This document shows positions 60,701-64,000 of a DNA stretch of 64,000 bases, one piece after another (the first letter of the stretch is position 1; the number at the start of each line of letters is the position of its first letter). The notes under the pieces were generated by a model that was not told the DNA's origin, did no database searches, and worked only from the letters and a program-made list of their open reading frames with translations. The DNA lies in assembly GCF_018143015.1 (NCBI RefSeq), contig NC_054757.1, positions 22,769,785 to 22,833,784 of the forward strand, given 5' to 3'. Origin of the DNA: Lytechinus variegatus. Lineage: Eukaryota > Echinodermata > Echinoidea > Temnopleuroida > Toxopneustidae. A program made the translations under genes and the position numbers.

Positions 60701-63700
60701 GAATCAAATAAATTTACAAGTTTAAAAAAAAAGATAAGATTTAAAAAAATGGTCCCCGGATTTTTATTTTTTTTTGGGGGGTTGCAACCCCCCCCCACCC
60801 CCCTCTAGATCCGCTTCTGAGGGTATTAGTAATTAAGTGGTCACCAGCTAAAGTGCCGTTTTGGTGCTTTTGCTCGAGACCAGACAGCCCCCCCCTTCCT
60901 ATACTGGGCTAAGTGTTATGAGTTGGGAGTGCCTACATTTTATCATTATTATTTTTTCGAAACTATAAATTTTTAAAAACTACAAACACATCTATTTGAT
61001 TAATAACAAACAATTCAACCGTCTTATATAATTCCGTAGAGTGTGTACTTTTAGTTAATAGCTATTGAATCTATTTTAGTTTGTTTGAATGGATGTTTGG
61101 GTGATGTTTGAAGGTTGGCGGTATAGAGGTAGTAGAAGTGAAATGGAGAGGCGAGAAAGTGGAGGTTAGGAAGCAGAGTATCTTTCGAAAATGAGTGTAT
61201 CCATGAAAAGGATTGTAAACCAGGAGTGGAGAGCTTGAGTATTAGGAAGAATAAGAGGCTTGCGTAGAAGTCTGTTTGAGTTGGAGAGGTGAGAGAAGAC
61301 TGGCCAGAGTCGGTGAATGGATCTGTCGAGCAGGAGCGGGAGAGGAGACTCGACGTTTCGGGCAGGTTGATTGTCCGTCTTCAGGGTTCTTTTAGTTTTA
61401 AGGACTACACTTATTTCCGAAAGATACTCTACTTTCTAACCTCCACTTTCTCGCCTTTCCATTTCACTTTTAACTCTATCCATTATTAACTCAGTCCTTT
61501 TCAGGACTTTACACATGGTCAACCTAAACCACTCCCTCGTTTGTTTGTTTATTTGTTTGACAAGAAAATGATGTTACATTTGCAAATAACATTAATATTA
61601 TATTATTATTATCATTATTATACCACCAGGATCTATACAAGCCAAATTTCTGGTTCTATGCGTTCCAGCTCGGCCACATCCTCGCCCTCGAAATCCTTGC
61701 CTATGCCAGCATCCGTTTCCTCGGGGCCAACATCTTTTCATTCCTCCTGGCCGGTCTACTGATCGGAACCAGCCAAACACAAGGGGCGTGGCTCAACCAC
61801 GATTTCGGCCACCTGTCCGTCTTTAAGTCAACCAAACTTAACTACATCTTGCAGGTGTTGGTTTTCGCTGGGATTCAGGTGAAGATTTGTTCCATATAAA
61901 GCTGTGTGCAGAGGTGGTACTATCTTAAACTTTCATGGATTTTTCTCAATCCTTCTCCAATATTTTGTATTATTTTCCTGCATTTTTACGACAGATTTTT
62001 CTTCTCGGTGAACTTTCCTTTTAAAGAGATTATTAATAAGACTTAATATTGGCAACTAACGTGAACACAGTAGGCTAGTTTAAGCGAGATAATAGGAGCG
62101 CATTGAGCACCTGACAAATATTACATGAAACGAAATAAATGATAGACACAGAAATTAACTGTAATGGGCTGAATAGCTTTCTTCATTGGGGATTCTGTTC
62201 TGTTTCAGTACTGAATATAAAGAACATTAAATCACATTATCAGGAAAACAAGTGACAGTAAACACCCTCTCATCACTGGCGTACTAAGACTAGATAGGGA
62301 GATATTTTGACTGACCGAATCAATTTTGTCTTAGATCTGAAAAGCGAGCAAAGCGATCAAGGAAAATATTTAAGTATATAGAATGATTCAAATATTCATA
62401 TTGTCCTTGGAATCCTATATTGTTCACTATCGTCAGTTTACCTTGGTAATTTCCTAGATAATTTTATGTTATCAACCTTATTTCCTCGCTGTTTTATATA
62501 ATTTCCGTCTCTGTTTTATAGGGCGCACCAGCTTCTTGGTGGAAGTATCGTCATTACCAGCACCATGCAAAACCTAATGTGGTAAGTTGTCTTCCTAAAC
62601 AACCCATTGAATGAGACACGACTAGCAACCTCGTTTGAAATCCAATTATGTCAAGATCAAAATATTCAAAGAAAGTGTTTTTTAATGATTTGAATATTGA
62701 CCTCCTTTGATTGCCCCCTCCCCATTTCACGTTCTCTCCCGTCTTTCTTTCCATCCCTCCCTCTCTTTCTTTTCCTTCTCTCTCGCTATATCTGTCCATC
62801 TATCTATCTATCTATCTGACTGTCTGTCTAGCTGTCTATCTATCTATCTATTTATTTATTTATCTATCTATCTGTCTGTCTGTCTATCTGCCTGTCTTTT
62901 TGTATGTCTGTCTGTCTATCTATCTTTCTATCTATCCCTATATCTATCTACCCATATATCTATCTATCCATCTATCTATCCATCTATCTATCTACCCATC
63001 TATCCATCCATCTATCTATCTATCTATATCTCTGCTCTACCCAGGATAATCATACTGATTTATTGCACTGTTTGTCTGGTTTTCCTTCCCCTTTCCTTTC
63101 GAGGCCTTTATCAATTTCAAGCTCTAAGCTTGAGATGGACGTCTCCCACATTTCAAAATGTATTATGTCGATTATGTGTATACCCTTTTCTGCTATTTGT
63201 TTTAATAATACAGTAATAAATTTAAAAAAAATTGTCAGGTATAAATATATATCAATTAGATTGTTAGAATGTATGTATGCACGTTGTTCATTATCATTTG
63301 CTTATTGTTGTGTTGTGCTGAGAAAAAAAATGGTTACACTTGTATATTTCATTTCATTTCATTCGTTTATTTCCATTTTCAACAATTACAATTTCTTCTG
63401 TACATGTTGACATATATAAATAACAAAACATATTTCAAATATTCCTGTACAGAAAATTATATTCAAGATTATTACAAATCAGGTTGGAAATGGAGGAGGC
63501 TGCTAAAAAGCGGAGCTTGTAGAGTGCAGCCTCCTGCTTTTGTTGTTGGAATGTGGAGATCAGTAAATCAAATCAAGTTATTGTTCAGTAATAAAGACAA
63601 TTTATATGTTATTATCATTATTATTGATTTTGATTGATATCAATATATTCATCTCTTTCGCTATGTAGATCAACAAGGACCCTGATATCAAGATGGAGAT

Positions 63701-63795
63701 CTTTTTTCTTGTAGGCGACACGGTACCGAAGGAAGTGGCTAAAGCAAAGACAGGCTTTATGCCTTACCAGCATCAGCATAAATACTTTCCTTTTC
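54747..63795 (+). CDS. FADS: Front-end fatty acid desaturase with fused cytochrome b5 domain, 5' part (five exons), cut by the window edge
   Basis: Coding exons are 54747-54944, 59541-59696, 61630-61878, 62522-62581 and 63669-63795, giving 263 residues. Introns are GT..AG, four in phase 0 and the last donor in phase 1. Residues 17-90 form a cytochrome b5 domain with [14 protein letters not shown] and the heme-binding HPGG (50-53), plus a second candidate heme His at 59. A desaturase domain follows with HDFGH (175-179) and HYQHH (212-216) and the family words [12 protein letters not shown] and HHAKPNV. The third histidine box (QxxHH in this family) and about 180 residues should lie past 64000. 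Such enzymes add double bonds between an existing one and the carboxyl end of C18-C22 acyl chains, in the endoplasmic reticulum. Regioselectivity (delta-5, -6 or -8) cannot be read here. The start follows an acceptor at 54740, so an upstream in-frame ATG at 54702 would be intronic. SCD lies about 11 kb upstream on the same strand. Confidence 0.93.
54962..55140. repeat. Palindromic MITE, TTTCATAAAGCTGTTCGTAAG family, FADS intron 1
   Basis: The arms read GATGCCCGTTTCATAAAGC and GCTTTATGAAACACCCATC, with AACGACTGGTGATCCTTTCT inside. It begins only 18 bp after the exon 1 splice donor. Confidence 0.85.
55610..56260. repeat. Old MITE of the AAATCGGATAACAAATAA family, FADS intron 1
   Basis: AATCCGATTTTGATGAAATT and TGACGTCATCGATTCCC on the right, with a weak inverse AAGTCGGATGTGAAATAAG on the left. 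Strongly diverged, and the edges are approximate. Confidence 0.45.
57345..57600. repeat. Degenerate ~60-bp tandem repeat, FADS intron 1
   Basis: About four units built on ATTCGWGAGATCGAATC and TTTCGATCGAATGGTAAATA. 56260-57340 before it holds no recognised feature. Confidence 0.75.
58092..58680. repeat. MITE of the AAATCGGATAACAAATAA family, FADS intron 1
   Basis: The left end is CTTTAAAGGGGTATACTC, followed by an AAATCTGATAACATCG word, then GAATATTCATTATGTGGGC and GATGATGTCATG. The right half returns CATGATATCATCAGC and GCATATTCATGC, but its outer end is lost. It contains a small (ATT)n run at about 58300. Confidence 0.6.
58712..58883. repeat. Palindromic MITE, TTTCATAAAGCTGTTCGTAAG family, FADS intron 1
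   Basis: The arms read GTGTTTCATAAAGCTGTTCG and CGAACAGCTTTATGAAACAC. The centre differs from the other copies: ACTTTACGCATGACTGG. Confidence 0.85.
58949..59412. repeat. Palindromic element, FADS intron 1
   Basis: The arms TTTAAGTCGTTGGAGCACAG to CTGACACTTTCTG (58958-59010) and the inverse (59353-59402) match perfectly over more than 40 bp, about 340 bp apart. Only one copy is seen in the window. It lies 130 bp before FADS exon 2. Confidence 0.8.
60008..60180. repeat. Palindromic MITE, GGTCACATTTGTTCTACGG family, FADS intron 2
   Basis: CCTTGGTCACATTTGTTC to GAACAAATGTGACCAAGG, with GGCGAGTCGAAAACAG inside each arm. It directly abuts the G-run element to its right. Confidence 0.85.
60183..60822. 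mobile_element. G-run element with GGGGCGGATCCAGC ends, FADS intron 2
   Basis: It starts CAGGGGCGGATCCAGC and ends CTCTAGATCCGCTTCTGA after a C-run. The left part contains AAGCGAGCGGAGCGAGCGAG. It belongs to the same group as 33293-33757 and may be a non-autonomous hAT-like element. Confidence 0.6.
61085..61510. mobile_element. Second member of the foldback family, FADS intron 2
   Basis: GGCGAGAAAGTGGAGGTTAG and CATGAAAAGGATTGTAAACC on the left return inverted as CTAACCTCCACTTTCTCGCC and TCCTTTTCAGGAC on the right. The middle has CGACGTTTCGGGCAGGTTGA, inverse to 17298-17320. It ends about 120 bp before exon 3. Confidence 0.7.
62780..63035. repeat. (TCTA)n/(TCTG)n microsatellite, FADS intron 4
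   Basis: Long imperfect tetranucleotide array. The Leu/Ser/Ile/Tyr-rich open frames are artefacts. Confidence 0.95.
63338..63550 (-). mobile_element. Possible retroposon 3' end, FADS intron 4
   Basis: The left edge is the tail-like ATTTCATTTCATTTCATTCG. The body contains an inverted pair GGAGGCTGC and GCAGCCTCC around AAAAAGCGGAGCTTG, which would fold as a stem at the 3' end of a transcript. No coding part is seen. Confidence 0.4.
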
Positions 63796-64000
63796 GTAAG
63801 TAAAATTTATTTCATCATTGATTTATTATTAGGGGGATAAATCACATTCAAACCTACTTTTTAAGTGATCTTGGACAATAGATTTATCCGACGAAATTTC
63901 TCGAAAGTGATCAGAACGGAATCATTCATATGCATTTTACTGAAGACGGGACACCATGATGGACATTAATAGTTTCGTGGGGATCATGTCATCTTCCAAT

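Noticed and set aside
62707-63216. 169-residue open frame rich in Ser, Ile, Tyr and Leu
   Set aside because: It runs through a (TCTA)n/(TCTG)n array inside a FADS intron and has no other protein features.
1-64000. LTR retrotransposons, endogenous retroviruses or Polinton-like elements
   Set aside because: I found no paired long terminal repeats and no recognisable gag, protease, integrase, capsid or envelope words on either strand.

Overview
The window is eukaryotic, metazoan DNA and almost certainly from an echinoderm, most likely a sea urchin. Genes are made of short exons with GT..AG introns. Intergenic and intronic DNA is packed with short palindromic elements, tRNA-headed SINEs and long microsatellites. 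The family assignments rest on reading the translations by eye, and the echinoderm call rests on the repeat style, so the species is not determined.

Four protein-coding genes can be assembled exon by exon. On the minus strand at 2787-11290 is a six-exon gene for a 211-residue phosducin/thioredoxin-fold protein that looks like TXNDC9. On the plus strand at 14854-19202 is BLOC1S2, a 177-residue BLOC-1 subunit in five exons. On the plus strand at 36934-43863 is a complete stearoyl-CoA (delta-9) desaturase, SCD, with 330 residues in four coding exons. On the plus strand at 54747-63795 are the first five coding exons (263 residues) of a cytochrome b5-fused front-end fatty acid desaturase of the FADS family; the rest lies beyond the right edge.

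Layout: 1-2.7 kb holds palindromic elements and the 3' flank of the TXNDC9-like gene. 2.8-11.3 kb is that gene, with SINEs and MITEs in its introns. 11.3-14.8 kb is a repeat-rich gap between two head-to-head genes. 14.8-19.2 kb is BLOC1S2, whose third intron carries an 889-bp near-perfect foldback element with a 9-bp target duplication. 19.2-36.9 kb has no coding exon that I can see; it is mostly MITEs, SINEs and microsatellites, plus a decayed LINE and a candidate remote promoter and untranslated exon at about 23.2-23.4 kb. 36.9-43.9 kb is SCD, with large simple repeats and an element carrying six nuclear-receptor-type direct repeats in its third intron. 43.9-54.7 kb is the SCD 3' flank, repeats, a SINE whose head resembles 7SL RNA, and a candidate 5' exon for FADS. 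54.7-64 kb is FADS.

SCD makes monounsaturated fatty acids and the FADS enzyme acts on polyunsaturated chains, so two steps of membrane lipid desaturation lie side by side on one strand. BLOC1S2 and SCD are also near neighbours in the human genome, so the pairing may be an ancient linkage. No RNA gene, CRISPR array or intact autonomous transposon was seen, and no retrovirus-like or LTR element was recognised.
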